This document shows positions 24,755-33,712 of a stretch of 64,000 nucleotides of DNA, piece by piece. Each line of letters opens with the position of its first letter. The stretch's first letter is position 1. The position numbers and the translations under genes are program-made. Below the pieces are notes generated by a model that did no database searches, was not told the DNA's origin, and saw only the letters and a list, made by a program, of their open reading frames with translations. This DNA comes from Levilactobacillus brevis ATCC 14869 = DSM 20054. Its GTDB lineage: Bacteria; Bacillota; Bacilli; Lactobacillales; Lactobacillaceae. The stretch covers positions 366,239 through 430,238 of the forward strand of contig NZ_AZCP01000003.1 in NCBI RefSeq assembly GCF_001433855.1. The letters are read 5' to 3'.

Positions 24755-26140
24755 ATGCAAAAGAGTTTAAAAAATTCACTGTATCTTGGCTTAGCCGTTT
24801 TGAGCTTAGGTACGGTTACGGTTGTTAGCACGACCGCTAATGCCGCTTCTAAGACGAAGGTGACATCTGATGTTACTTTAAAGACGGCCGCTGAAAGTCG
24901 GAACGTTGAAGCAACTGGTACGAATGCTTTATACAGCAAGCCAGGGACTGTTAAGGGTGCCAAGCTGGTCGCTTCTAAGACCACGATGAAGAAGATGGCG
25001 AACTCCAAGAAGTCTGCCGACTACTTCCGTGCTTACCGGGTTGCTAAGACGACTCGTGGAACTGTTTACTACAAGATGGTTTCAATGGACGGCAAGTACC
25101 GTGGCTATGTTTATGGTGGCCGGAGTGTAAAGGCTTTTGCTGGTGGCATTAAGAAGGCAGCAACGACTAAGTCCGCTACTATGCCAAGTAATACAACGAT
25201 GTACTTCAAGACGCCAGGCAAGAGCAATGTATCTTGGACGGCGCCTAACAACACGCAATACAAGGCTTCTAAGGTTGTTAAGGATACGACAACGTATGCT
25301 AATGATGCTTTAGTGGTTACGGATGCTGCACGGAAGACGCGTGAAGGCTCATTGTATTACTACGTTACGGATGCTGCTCATCCCGAAGTTAATGGCTGGG
25401 TTTACGCTAAAGGTCTGACGACCACTAAGCCAACAACGGATAACTTTAATGATAAGACAGATGTTAAGGTTAACTTGAAGAATGCTGATGGTGTGGTTAT
25501 TAAGACAGCAATCTTATCTAAATTAGATGCTAATGGCGGTACGACTTCAACGGTAACAGGTACAGCTGTTGGCGATTCGGCAAAGAAGCAAGCAAATGAT
25601 GCTTGGGGTAAGACGGTTCTAACTGGTACTGGATATAAGTATGCTAGTGCCGATTCTAGCAATGTATCTGCTTTAACAAATGCCAAAACGGGTGATACGA
25701 TTACATTGATCGTTACTAAGAATGAAGTGGTTGATACGCCAATTACTTTCTATGCAACGACAAATAGTGCAGATTTATCACAAAAGGCAACAGTGCTATC
25801 TGTGTATAAAAACGAGACAAATACACCGGCTTCTAAGGATACGGTTGTATTCCCAACAGTTAGTGCTACATTCGATGGTACCAAGGATGCTAGCTTTACT
25901 GCTGGTGATCTGGTAGCTTACTTGACGACTTCGAAGCTAAACGTATTGTACACACCTACCTATACTAAGACCACTGGTAGTTCAGACAAGTACTACACGG
26001 AATACACGTTAGTTAGTGCCTTACCAGGTACTTATGGCACAACTACTAAGGCTTTCTATGTAGCTAGTGAAAAGACTGGTAACTCACCAATGAGTGCGCC
26101 TGTAGTTTCAGGTACGACTGGCTACCACACGAACAACTAG
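24755..26140 (+). CDS. S-layer protein paralogue, L. brevis type
   Basis: A 461-aa exported protein paralogous to the preceding one. The signal peptide ends TTANA-AS. The N-terminal binding region has [37 protein letters not shown] and [37 protein letters not shown] matches the brevis SlpA middle. The C-terminal part diverges from the first gene. CGGAGGAG precedes ATG 24755. Codon bias is weaker than in the first gene, suggesting it is expressed less or under other conditions (inference). It has its own -10 and terminator. Confidence 0.95.
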   Translation: MQKSLKNSLYLGLAVLSLGTVTVVSTTANAASKTKVTSDVTLKTAAESRNVEATGTNALYSKPGTVKGAKLVASKTTMKKMANSKKSADYFRAYRVAKTTRGTVYYKMVSMDGKYRGYVYGGRSVKAFAGGIKKAATTKSATMPSNTTMYFKTPGKSNVSWTAPNNTQYKASKVVKDTTTYANDALVVTDAARKTREGSLYYYVTDAAHPEVNGWVYAKGLTTTKPTTDNFNDKTDVKVNLKNADGVVIKTAILSKLDANGGTTSTVTGTAVGDSAKKQANDAWGKTVLTGTGYKYASADSSNVSALTNAKTGDTITLIVTKNEVVDTPITFYATTNSADLSQKATVLSVYKNETNTPASKDTVVFPTVSATFDGTKDASFTAGDLVAYLTTSKLNVLYTPTYTKTTGSSDKYYTEYTLVSALPGTYGTTTKAFYVASEKTGNSPMSAPVVSGTTGYHTNN

Positions 26141-26186
26141 TAAGTTTAAATTTAGTAGCGATTGATTCCTTGATCGGTAAGATAAA

Positions 26187-26220
26187 GAAACCCCGTTCAC
26201 ATTGTGGATGGGGTTCTTTT
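26187..26220 (+). terminator. Terminator after the second S-layer gene
   Basis: AACCCC (26189-26194) pairs with GGGGTT (26210-26215), followed by CTTTT. Confidence 0.75.
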
Positions 26221-26357
26221 GTGCACTTGGGCAAGGAAACAAAGAAAAATTACTGGGATTTACATAATTCAGAATACAATTAACGCCTTGAATAAAATTG
26301 AATGCGTGGTACTCTCAAATGTGGACCTACTAATTAAGTCAAAATGGCAGAATAATA

Positions 26358-26864
26358 ATGTGGCATAAATTTATTAAGGCAACGTTGTGTTTGGTGGGAA
26401 TGGTGACCATTGGATCAATAACGCCAACGGCTCAAGCTAGTAAAGTGGTGACTTCAATGCCAACTGTGCTCCGGGGAACCTGGCATTTTAATATGGATAA
26501 TGAAAATAAAAATACATATTCGTTTAATAAGCACAGTGTCAAAGAAGTTACTAAAAATGGTGGATATACAGACACAACTAAATCTAAACTGGTTAAAAAG
26601 CTTGGGAATAATGAAATGAAGGATATAGTTGTTGAAAAGCAACATAATGGCTGGTACGGTATGATGTGGAGTGGGACTGATGGTATCTTAGTAATTAAAC
26701 CCGGAAACTATAAGCTACATGGAAAGAAGTATCATGTTCTTTACATGCGAGATTTGGGTTGGGGCGGCCGAATGGATAAGAAAATAACGACTTACGTAGC
26801 ATTTACACATAACTTTTCTGGAGTTCACACAAAGTCCGTTTCGACTAAGGGAATGTTGAAGTAA
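26358..26864 (+). CDS. Small secreted protein
   Basis: A 168-aa protein with signal peptide MWHKFIKATLCLVGMVTIGS ... AQA-SK (cut near residue 28). The mature part is Lys/Tyr/Trp-rich with beta-strand patterns (LRGTWHFNMDNENK, NGWYGMMWSGTDGILVIKPG), resembling lipocalin-like small exported proteins of lactobacilli. The ribosome site is weak. No anchor motif. Function unknown; the neighbourhood is all cell-surface genes. Confidence 0.65.
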   Translation: MWHKFIKATLCLVGMVTIGSITPTAQASKVVTSMPTVLRGTWHFNMDNENKNTYSFNKHSVKEVTKNGGYTDTTKSKLVKKLGNNEMKDIVVEKQHNGWYGMMWSGTDGILVIKPGNYKLHGKKYHVLYMRDLGWGGRMDKKITTYVAFTHNFSGVHTKSVSTKGMLK

Positions 26865-26904
26865 ATTTCCTTAAATAGCGGTGAAGATTGCTGCGGTACT
26901 TTAA

Positions 26905-26940
26905 AAACACCATGACGCTAGGTTAGTCAGGGTGTTTTTT
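26905..26940 (+). terminator. Terminator
   Basis: AAACACC (26905-26911) pairs with GGTGTTT (26931-26937), with an inner TGAC/GTCA, then a T-run. Confidence 0.85.
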
Positions 26941-27089
26941 GAGTATGATAGTGAGAAAAGTGTCTGGGATAAAGTCGGTTTTTATTGTATAATCTTTAAT
27001 TAGGAGTAAACATTGGTATATTTGTTAAATATAATTTATATTATAAAGGTTTCTTATGGGGTAATTGATGCATAATCGGAAAGGAAAAG

Positions 27090-28934
27090 ATGATGGAATA
27101 TAAGCAGAGGGGTATCTGGAAGATTAGATGTGTATGTGTGCTAATTGGGGGGCTGGTAATGCTACTTCTTTTCCCGATGACGGTAGGAGCTGATTCAACA
27201 CATACGAAAATACCAACAAATACCACACTAACTGACCAAGAATTCGAACGGCAAATTACAGCCGATGTTGACCCCGACCGTCCGATTAGGGAAGTACTTC
27301 CCGATCCAGTAATAGCAAGTCATTTTGTTGATAGTTATAATTACTACGTTTATTCACCCGCGGGTCAGGGGGTTACGCTGGATTCTAATTATCAAGCGGC
27401 AATGGCGCGGGCGGGCGATGCTTTGCTATATATGAATATTCCAGAGAAAGTCCATGATTGGACAGGAGTCAAGCTAATAGCCAGGGATGTTGCCATTATC
27501 TCGAATCAGGGTGATGGATTTGATAGGAAGGCCCTGATTTATTATCAACAGTTCGAAACGGGGAGTTCAATTAACTTTTCTAACTGCGGAATTACCCAAT
27601 CGACGTTTGAAGGATTTCTCGATTATATGCGTGAACACCACATAACCCGTATTCAGGGAAACTTTGAATATAACCATATTTCTGATTTTTCGCGGTTATC
27701 AAATATTGTTGTGAATGATAATAACTACCCAGAAGGATATGGTTTTTATGGCTTCTTTGGTGCTGGTCAAACGAACGGTCATATAACCTATGAAGGACCC
27801 GGGGCACCAATTAAAGTAGTGGGCAATACGGCAACGGTCGCCGTTGATGACTTCCAACAGATGATGACGCTGGGGTCGCCAACCAGTACGATTCCAGTTG
27901 ATTGGCAAGATAGCGATAATCCGGTAAATCACACCTATTGGGCAATGGACAGTGACCTTGCGCGGCAGATGTATGATCCGATTAGTTATGGTACAGCGCT
28001 GAAGAAAGAGGAGCTGAACCATACGTTTCCCGAAGAGTCGCCAGATTTGAGTGAGGCGGCGTCTATGAGTAGCTGGCACCAAAGTGATTTTGACCGCTTT
28101 GCGCGTAATTATATGGCCTATGCCGGACGTTATTTAGTGACCAATACGGGTTGGCGTAAAGTGAATGTGCCGCCATCAGTTGCTTCCAGCAAGATGTACT
28201 TACGCTCATTGGCCGACCGTTTTCACTTTAAGCTACCGGATATGGTTAAGAATTACCCTGATAGACTTACGCTGACCAATATTGGTAGTGACCAGCAATC
28301 AATTACGATTAAAGGTGATTATCGGAACGGGGGATCGATCGTGACGGCCTTTAATACGGCGGTTGACGTGCCACTGGTTCATGAGAGCCGCCCCGCGGTC
28401 TCATCGACAGAGACCTCCCGGCCAGTAACACCTTCGAAGCCAGATAACGTGACCAAGCCGAGTTATGTGGTGAAAAAAGGGCAGGCGGTATCCGGAATAC
28501 AGAAACTCGGTTTGTATCGTCAGGCAACCTTTACGGCGAAGAATCGGCGGGTGTTTTATCCTCGGCAGTTACGTGAAAAACGCCCCCAATTTGTCGTGAC
28601 GGGGTATGCCACATCTAGGGGCGGACGGCCGCGATATCGGGTCCGCGATGTGAATCATCATAGTCGAACGGCTGGCCTGACTGGCTACATCACAACCCAG
28701 CCACAGTACGTGACGAATACGTACTACAAGCAAAATCCGCGGCGAATTCGGGTTATTAATGCCCAAGGGGTTAACGCCTACCGCCGGGTTAAGTTAACTG
28801 GCAAGATGCGGCACTATAAGCGAGGAATGGTTTTGAAAGTGAAGCGACTGGAATCGTATCACCTGACGACTCGCCTTGTGTTGACGAATGGGCAGTATGT
28901 GACGGCGAATAAGACGTTGGTGATGAAGCGGTGA
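27090..28934 (+). CDS. Secreted surface protein with C-terminal DUF5776 module
   Basis: A 614-aa exported protein. The signal peptide has a long hydrophobic core (VCVLIGGLVMLLLFPMTVGA). Residues 40-430 carry a beta-rich ectodomain without a motif I recognise. A Pro/Ser/Thr linker (about 430-460) leads to a DUF5776 module (about 465-614) with QKLGLYRQATFTAKNRRVFY, QFVVTGYATSRGG, YVTNTYYKQNPRRIRVINAQ and a basic tail. DUF5776 is a lactobacillar C-terminal module thought to bind the cell wall; another copy ends the protein at 61441. The ectodomain's target is unknown. Confidence 0.8.
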   Translation: MMEYKQRGIWKIRCVCVLIGGLVMLLLFPMTVGADSTHTKIPTNTTLTDQEFERQITADVDPDRPIREVLPDPVIASHFVDSYNYYVYSPAGQGVTLDSNYQAAMARAGDALLYMNIPEKVHDWTGVKLIARDVAIISNQGDGFDRKALIYYQQFETGSSINFSNCGITQSTFEGFLDYMREHHITRIQGNFEYNHISDFSRLSNIVVNDNNYPEGYGFYGFFGAGQTNGHITYEGPGAPIKVVGNTATVAVDDFQQMMTLGSPTSTIPVDWQDSDNPVNHTYWAMDSDLARQMYDPISYGTALKKEELNHTFPEESPDLSEAASMSSWHQSDFDRFARNYMAYAGRYLVTNTGWRKVNVPPSVASSKMYLRSLADRFHFKLPDMVKNYPDRLTLTNIGSDQQSITIKGDYRNGGSIVTAFNTAVDVPLVHESRPAVSSTETSRPVTPSKPDNVTKPSYVVKKGQAVSGIQKLGLYRQATFTAKNRRVFYPRQLREKRPQFVVTGYATSRGGRPRYRVRDVNHHSRTAGLTGYITTQPQYVTNTYYKQNPRRIRVINAQGVNAYRRVKLTGKMRHYKRGMVLKVKRLESYHLTTRLVLTNGQYVTANKTLVMKR

Positions 28935-29094
28935 TAGGAGTTAAAAAAATATTGGTGGATCTCGGGATTTTTTTAAGTGAACAGCATATGAATGTCGTTA
29001 ACTGGAAAAGCTTTATTTTTCGTATTTAATTGAAATTTAAAATCAGAGTAAACAAAGGGAACTCTATTTGAAAGTTAACAAAGTTTCGTATAAG

Positions 29095-29120
29095 TATTCG
29101 TCAATGGCCACTGACGAATA
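29095..29120. repeat. Perfect 9-bp inverted repeat upstream of the ParB-like gene
   Basis: TATTCGTCA (29095-29103) and TGACGAATA (29112-29120) are separated by 8 bp and lie 12 bp upstream of the -35. Operator candidate; no T-run follows. Confidence 0.75.
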
Positions 29121-29132
29121 GTCATAATTATT

Positions 29133-29161
29133 TTACATAAGGACAATATTTCTTATATAAT
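29133..29161 (+). promoter_or_regulatory. Promoter of the ParB-like/methylase pair
   Basis: TTACAT (29133-29138), 17-bp spacer, TATAAT (29156-29161); a second overlapping TATAAT lies at 29161-29166. Confidence 0.75.
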
Positions 29162-29198
29162 ATAATAAATATGGACAATAATAGAAAGGAAATATGTG

Positions 29199-31031
29199 AT
29201 GGATACTTTCAATATTGAATCTATTGACTTAAAACGACTAAAACTTGATAAACAGAATCCTAGGTTCTCTGCGTATAATTTTAAAAATGAGACTGAAATT
29301 ATCAATTATCTATTCAGATATGAAAAGTTATCATCGTTGATTGATGAGATGTTAGATAAAGGCTTTTTAGAATTGGGCGAAAGAATTATTGTACTACAAG
29401 ATAAGTCCGGATATACTGTTTTAGAAGGAAACCGCCGTGTTGCGGCTTTGAAGGCAATTACTTCAACTAATAAGAATTTAACTCAAGGGCAACGAAAACG
29501 TATTGGAAAGAGTTCTTTGGCGTTGACAACACCATTGATAATTAAATGCGATGTTGTGAGCAACAGAGAAAACGCGAATAATAAGATTGCTTCTAAGCAT
29601 ATTTCTGGGATAGAAAAGTGGTCTCCTTCTAGTAAGATGGCCTTCTATAATAATACGTTTAATAATCTAATTGGAAATGGGCGTAGAAAATTATCTTCAG
29701 AGGAAGCAATAGAAGAAATTAAACAAACTACGCCGGAATCGGCTACTAAAATCAGAAATACTATCGCGGAGTTTAAATTTTTAGAGTCTGTATATGACGA
29801 AACAAAAAGAAAATATCCAGATCTGGCAGCTATGCCTGAACTGAGCACTGAAGTTATTAGTGGACGCGTCTTGTCATATTTAAAAAAAGATTTGAGCTTG
29901 GTAAGAGATGAGTACCTTCGCATGAATGTACCAGATAAACTTTGGACTACGTATCAGGAAATCTTACTCATTATTGGCGAATTTTCTTGGTGCATTAAGG
30001 ATGATAAGGGAACTTCAGTAATAGATACACGTGTTGTTGGTACCAGAAGCAAATGGAATGAGTTTTTATCAACGAATATAGCGCTCCCATTGAGAAATAA
30101 AATAAGTGAGTTTCAAAAACCAAGAGAACTAGATGAAGATAGCGATAGGGATGATCTACAAGAAAAGGATACCGAAACATCTGCGAACGATAGTGGCACA
30201 AGTGAAGAGGAGAGAACTGATAAAAGTAAAGATGATAAATCTAGCAATCATCAGGACAAAAATTCAGATCAAGATATAAAGGATTATAAACTTATTATTC
30301 CTCAAGATATCGTTAAGCTTAGTAAAAAACAATTGCCATTTGATTTAGTGTTAGACAAGGATATTCAGCTTTTCGATGCGGAAAGTAATATTATATCTTC
30401 GAGTAGTTCCGAGTATGATAAGATTAAAGTTAAGTCGTTTAATCCAAGAGCACCAATTTTATTTTCTGAGCATAAGGTATTACCCCAAAGCAGTGAAGGG
30501 ACATTTCAAGTTGTTGCTCAATATAATAATTGGGAAGGAAATTTTTTTGTTGAGATAAAAGATAATAAGAAGAGCAAGGTTGAAACTTCGGATATTATTT
30601 ATGATGATGACTGGTTCCTAAACAAGAATCTTCTTTTGGGCGAATCTGCTAACTTTGAAAAATTGAGACTTATCTTGAACAGTATTGACGTCAGAAAAGA
30701 TGTAAGTAATGAAGAAAATTTGCTTATATGTTCGGCCCTTTGCCGACCATTACTTGAGGTTACGGTCAGAAGTACTCTAAGTAAAATTGGTAGGAAGTCA
30801 AGTGGAGATACCCTCATAGCGAGAATATCGACGTTGAAAAACGAATTATGTGAAAGAAGATTACTTACGCGAGAAGAATCAAAAAATATTAGCAAAATTG
30901 ATGATGATTTGAATGCATTGAATGGTTTTCTTCATAGTGGTGATGGTAGGATAACAACACATAGCTTAATTGGCATATACTCTAAGTATAAGCTTTTCTT
31001 AGAGAAGTCATTTGACCTCCTGTTAGAATAA
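29199..31031 (+). CDS. ParB/Srx-fold protein with C-terminal HEPN-like helical domain
   Basis: A 610-aa protein. The N-terminus (1-100) has a ParB/sulfiredoxin-type fold: KLDKQNPRFSAYN, then the ParB-box equivalent VLEGNRRVAALKAI (about 74-87), where GNRR replaces the GERR of partition ParB. A helical middle follows, then a very acidic Asp/Ser/Glu/Lys linker (about 310-365), a beta-rich region, and a helical C-terminus (about 500-610) with LNALNGFLHSGDG recalling HEPN/DUF4145 domains. ATG 29199 follows AAAGGAAA; GTG 29196 adds one residue. It is AT-rich compared with its neighbours and is followed 26 nt later by a DNA methylase. It is not a plasmid partition gene: no ParA accompanies it. Confidence 0.75.
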   Translation: MDTFNIESIDLKRLKLDKQNPRFSAYNFKNETEIINYLFRYEKLSSLIDEMLDKGFLELGERIIVLQDKSGYTVLEGNRRVAALKAITSTNKNLTQGQRKRIGKSSLALTTPLIIKCDVVSNRENANNKIASKHISGIEKWSPSSKMAFYNNTFNNLIGNGRRKLSSEEAIEEIKQTTPESATKIRNTIAEFKFLESVYDETKRKYPDLAAMPELSTEVISGRVLSYLKKDLSLVRDEYLRMNVPDKLWTTYQEILLIIGEFSWCIKDDKGTSVIDTRVVGTRSKWNEFLSTNIALPLRNKISEFQKPRELDEDSDRDDLQEKDTETSANDSGTSEEERTDKSKDDKSSNHQDKNSDQDIKDYKLIIPQDIVKLSKKQLPFDLVLDKDIQLFDAESNIISSSSSEYDKIKVKSFNPRAPILFSEHKVLPQSSEGTFQVVAQYNNWEGNFFVEIKDNKKSKVETSDIIYDDDWFLNKNLLLGESANFEKLRLILNSIDVRKDVSNEENLLICSALCRPLLEVTVRSTLSKIGRKSSGDTLIARISTLKNELCERRLLTREESKNISKIDDDLNALNGFLHSGDGRITTHSLIGIYSKYKLFLEKSFDLLLE

Positions 31032-31057
31032 AGAAAAGTAGTTATGGAGAAGAATCT

Positions 31058-31909
31058 ATGGAACATAATTTAAGTCCATTAAGGTATCCGGGTGGAAAAA
31101 ATAACCTATATCCTTATGTTAAACATTTAGTAGAGATAAATAATATATCAACATACGTAGAACCGTATGCAGGCGGAGCTGCCATTCCGTTGAAACTTCT
31201 AGTGAATAATGATGTTGATCGTATTATTATTAATGATATTGACAGTGGAATATTTAATTTTTGGAATGCTGCATTTAATAATACGGCAGAGCTTATAGAT
31301 TTGATTGAACGAGTTCCAGTTAACATTAATGAATGGTATAGGCAACGCGAGATTTATCGCAAGGCAAGTAGTAGTCCACTTGAAAAAGGATTTGCCGCTT
31401 TTTTTCTGAATAGAACTAATAGATCAGGAATTATAACTGGGGGACCCATAGGTGGATTTGAACAAAAATCTAAGTATTTGATTGATTGTCGATTTAATAA
31501 GCATTCCTTGATGAAGAAAATAGATCGAATAAGCAAATTTTCATCGAGGGTGACAATTCATAACTTAGATGCTATAGATCTGATAAAAAAATCAATTTCA
31601 CAAACAAAAAATTCCTTGACCTTTTTTGATCCTCCATATTTTAACAAAGGTTATAAGCTCTATCGAAATTTTTATACACCTGTAGATCATAATCTACTGT
31701 CACAGTCTATTATTGAGAAGATGGAAGATAAGAAGTGGATATTGACTTATGATGTTGACCCTTACATTTTAAACTTATATCGAGAATTTGAGCACTTTCA
31801 ATACGGATTGAATTATACAGCTGGAAAGCACAAACAGGCGAATGAATATTTATTTTTGTCACATGCTCTGTCCTCTTCATCTGTTGAGAGTTTTTTAAAA
31901 GTTGAATAG
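31058..31909 (+). CDS. D12 class N6-adenine DNA methyltransferase (Dam-like)
   Basis: A 283-aa enzyme that methylates adenine N6 in DNA. The SAM-binding motif LRYPGGK is at residues 8-14, VEPYAGGAAIPLKLL follows, FFLNRTNRSGII is the D12 central block and FFDPPYFNKGY holds the catalytic DPPY (about 190-193). Length is normal. No restriction endonuclease is adjacent; the partner is the ParB-like fusion upstream in the same AT-rich operon. The target sequence cannot be predicted (D12 enzymes include GATC and other specificities). Confidence 0.92.
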   Translation: MEHNLSPLRYPGGKNNLYPYVKHLVEINNISTYVEPYAGGAAIPLKLLVNNDVDRIIINDIDSGIFNFWNAAFNNTAELIDLIERVPVNINEWYRQREIYRKASSSPLEKGFAAFFLNRTNRSGIITGGPIGGFEQKSKYLIDCRFNKHSLMKKIDRISKFSSRVTIHNLDAIDLIKKSISQTKNSLTFFDPPYFNKGYKLYRNFYTPVDHNLLSQSIIEKMEDKKWILTYDVDPYILNLYREFEHFQYGLNYTAGKHKQANEYLFLSHALSSSSVESFLKVE

Positions 31910-32217
31910 TTGTTATGTTGGGGATGGAAAGCTTGGCAATTTGGGAGAGAAGCTCAGGTACTTCTTCAAGGATAATAACGTATTCGATCGTGTGGTTAAT
32001 TGTCAGAAAAACGGTCTTATCTGATATATTCTAAAGTATGATCTGACGATCGTAATGGATGTAAATAACATGGGATTTAATAGTTGATCGGAAAATAATG
32101 CTATAAATTTACATTTGTAGCAGACTACTTTGGAGTTGATACAATTAACTTTTGGGAGTTATTAAGCAGGGAGCATTTTAAGGCCCAATGAAATAATAAA
32201 TTCAGGTTACTATTCCT

Positions 32218-32271
32218 TTACCTTATCTTGTTGAGAATCCAATGGTGTATCAAATGGGATTCGTAAGGTAA
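32218..32271 (+). ncRNA. Long hairpin in a 432-nt gene-free gap of the defence island
   Basis: TTACCTTA (32218-32225) pairs with TAAGGTAA (32264-32271) and GAATCC (32235-32240) with GGATTC (32257-32262), forming a two-part stem 70 nt before the AAA ATPase gene. The remainder of 31910-32217 carries no frame, no clear promoter and no reverse-transcriptase neighbour. Confidence 0.5.
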
Positions 32272-32341
32272 GAACTCAGCAATAAGCTGTTAGCAACTGG
32301 TAGAAATGACGTAAGACGAATAGTGAGTGAGGAGGAAGCCT

Positions 32342-33712
32342 ATGAGAATTCAGAATTTAGGGCCAATTTCAGATGCTACCATTAACTTGAATAAATTAAC
32401 TGTGTTTATTGGTAATAACGGTACCGGAAAAACTTTGGCAGCCTATAGTGTCTTTGCATTTCGCAACTGGTTGCGGACATTTAGTGCAGATGTGATTGCA
32501 ACGGCTGATTTTTCTGATTTGGTAACCAATGGTAAACTTACCCTACCGATTGCCGAGACAGCAACCAGTGTCGTAACCAATGTTATTGAATCATTTAATC
32601 GCCTGAATGAGTCTAGTAGCTACTTCAGCAACTTCTTTAGGGACGAAGCGGTATACGTACCTCATAAAACGCAAATTACAATTGATAAGGATGACTTTTC
32701 AAATGAACTATCAAGTAAGCTTAGTAAAATATTATTTAGCTATGCAGGTCGTGAATCCGACGATGCCACCGATCAGATAAAGCAGTACGCTATCACGGTG
32801 GAAAAAGATGCAACTCAGAAAAATATTGTTATCACGCGGACTGAACAGTTGAGTGAAAACCGTAAGTTAGAATTATCTGCAGAAGAAAATATTATAAAAA
32901 GGCTTAATCAAAGTATTACATGTTTCTTCGCAGATAACTTGGCAGAAAATATTTATCTGCCGGCTGAGAGAATCGGCATTAATGTCTTTAGGACCAGACT
33001 AAATAATCAAGTGGTGAATGAGAGCTTTTCTAATCCAGTTGAAGCACTAACTAGCAGGCCAGCGATGAATGAGCGTTACCCATATCCAATTGAAGATTAC
33101 ATTAAATTTTTGAATAATTCCTTAACGTCTTTGGACCGCAACTATGATCAACAAACGTCGGCCGATGAGCAGGAACTTCTCAGTAAGCTAATTCCGGGAC
33201 ATTTCTTCTACAGCGAGGACTTGAATCAGATTCGATATCGTCTACCGGAAGACACGACACAGGAAATTAGCTTCAACCTCGTCTCATCATCGTTGAAATC
33301 TTTACTGGGGATTGAAACCTTTGTGAAGCATCATGACACATTTAGCTGGTTGCTCATTGATGAGCCTGAGATGAATCTTCATCCCACACGGCAAACGATG
33401 ATGGCCGATTTACTCTACCAACTCACTAAGGGAAATACGCGCGTGGTCGTTTCCACCCACAGTGATTATTTTATTAAAGCGCTCATTAACGATATCTTGG
33501 CGTCTAAGGTCGCGGATAAAGAAAAGCACATCGGAACGACCGCTGATGTTTCGATTTATGAATTCACCAATAATAGTGTTCGGCGGCTGGAAGATTTAAC
33601 CGATGAGGCCGCATTTACCAACTTTGATGAAACGACTGACAAGATTAATACGCGTTATTATGATCTACTAGATCAATTGGACGAGGAAAATGCGGGGCCG
33701 ACCGATGAATGA
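32342..33712 (+). CDS. AAA (AAA15/OLD-type) ATPase, probable defence protein
   Basis: A 456-aa SMC/RecF-like ABC-ATPase of the AAA15 type. Walker A GNNGTGKT is at residues 24-31, Walker B LLIDEPEMNLHP near 336-347, and the switch motif VVSTHSDYF near 370. The insert between them is helical and lacks long coiled coils. No TOPRIM domain follows, unlike complete OLD nucleases. A strong GAGGAGGA precedes ATG 32342. The stop overlaps the next gene by 8 bp, so the two proteins act together. ATPase plus nuclease pairs of this layout (Septu, Gabija, PARIS, retron effectors) are anti-phage systems; this pair matches none that I know. Confidence 0.8.
   Translation: MRIQNLGPISDATINLNKLTVFIGNNGTGKTLAAYSVFAFRNWLRTFSADVIATADFSDLVTNGKLTLPIAETATSVVTNVIESFNRLNESSSYFSNFFRDEAVYVPHKTQITIDKDDFSNELSSKLSKILFSYAGRESDDATDQIKQYAITVEKDATQKNIVITRTEQLSENRKLELSAEENIIKRLNQSITCFFADNLAENIYLPAERIGINVFRTRLNNQVVNESFSNPVEALTSRPAMNERYPYPIEDYIKFLNNSLTSLDRNYDQQTSADEQELLSKLIPGHFFYSEDLNQIRYRLPEDTTQEISFNLVSSSLKSLLGIETFVKHHDTFSWLLIDEPEMNLHPTRQTMMADLLYQLTKGNTRVVVSTHSDYFIKALINDILASKVADKEKHIGTTADVSIYEFTNNSVRRLEDLTDEAAFTNFDETTDKINTRYYDLLDQLDEENAGPTDE

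Noticed and set aside
29199-31031. Partition ParB of a plasmid or integrative element
   Set aside because: GNRR box, the acidic linker and the helical C-terminus differ from partition ParB, and no ParA accompanies it.
31910-32341. Retron msr-msd region
   Set aside because: No reverse transcriptase gene nearby; the hairpin alone is not enough.
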